From an uncultured Collinsella sp. (lineage in GTDB: Bacteria > Actinomycetota > Coriobacteriia > Coriobacteriales > Coriobacteriaceae), in assembly GCA_905213265.1 (NCBI GenBank), contig CAJMHR010000029.1, forward strand, positions 1-30,095: DNA of 30,095 nt, in the 5' to 3' direction. The position numbers were made by a program, and so were the translations under genes. Below, piece after piece: positions 30,040 to 30,095 of the stretch (its first letter is position 1; every line of letters begins with the position of its first letter). Under the pieces are notes generated by a model. It was given only the letters and a program-made list of their open reading frames with translations, had not been told where the DNA came from and searched no databases.

Positions 30040-30095
30040 ACCAGAGCGACAACTTGTCATTCAAAGAGGACGGCATGACCAGAAGGTCTATGCCG
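30040..30095 (+). repeat. Truncated second copy of the nested palindrome family
   Basis: ACCAGAGCGACAACTTGTCATTC-type sequence followed by GGCATGACC-AGAA-GGTCTATGCC matches the reverse complement of the 8062-8161 element over about 55 nt with few differences. The window ends in the middle, so the right arm is missing. It points away from rpoD in the same sense that copy 1 points away from proB. Confidence 0.85.

Noticed and set aside
1..30095. CRISPR array, rRNA genes, prophage or replication origin
   Set aside because: No regularly spaced direct repeats, no rRNA-like sequence, no phage genes and no DnaA-box cluster were seen on reading both strands.

Overview
The window is GC-rich (low-60s percent by eye), with dense short-gap operons, GTG starts, an RpoD with a very acidic N-terminus and palindrome-filled intergenic regions. 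The proteins look like those of a gut Coriobacteriia member, most likely Collinsella or a close relative. That assignment is from memory of the protein families, not from a search.

Layout. Positions 1-2144 hold argS on the minus strand with its terminator. Positions 2487-5031 hold a CarD-like transcription factor, a REP-associated tyrosine transposase (RAYT) and an HD-domain hydrolase. Three copies of one ~46-nt palindromic repeat lie in or beside this stretch, and each copy begins exactly on the stop codon of the gene before it (CarD-like, HD, proA). Positions 5029-9303 hold the proline genes proA and proB, both minus, with a plus-strand S33 proline-iminopeptidase-like hydrolase between them. 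pncB (NAD salvage), a small tail-anchored coiled-coil protein and a tRNA-Ala(CGC) follow, all minus. Positions 11711-13131 are an IS1595/ISXO2-like insertion sequence with perfect 25-bp terminal repeats. It carries its transposase and an orphan RelB/DinJ-type antitoxin, and it sits on the axis of a larger nested inverted repeat. Next come a ModE-like winged-helix regulator (minus) and guaB (plus).

From 15623 to the right edge everything is plus strand and informational: leuS; then rimP-nusA-infB-rbfA-nrnA-truB-ribF-dnaG with overlapping or very short junctions; then rpoD. This is a merged form of the classic nusA/infB and dnaG/rpoD macromolecular-synthesis clusters. No ylxR is present between nusA and infB. 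The rimP leader has a near-consensus promoter followed by a strong intrinsic terminator, which suggests attenuation, possibly by NusA itself.

The most unusual content is the set of palindromes. They are: (i) the stop-codon-abutting family around the RAYT; (ii) a 100-nt nested hairpin after proB, with a second, truncated copy after rpoD showing a compensatory base-pair change; (iii) long hairpins after guaB and in the leuS leader; (iv) a 19-bp inverted repeat after the S33 gene; and (v) the inverted repeats enclosing the IS. The guaB product is also notable. Its catalytic Cys319 and Arg418-Tyr419 fall at the same numbers as in the protozoan Tritrichomonas foetus enzyme, and its sequence resembles that protein as I remember it.
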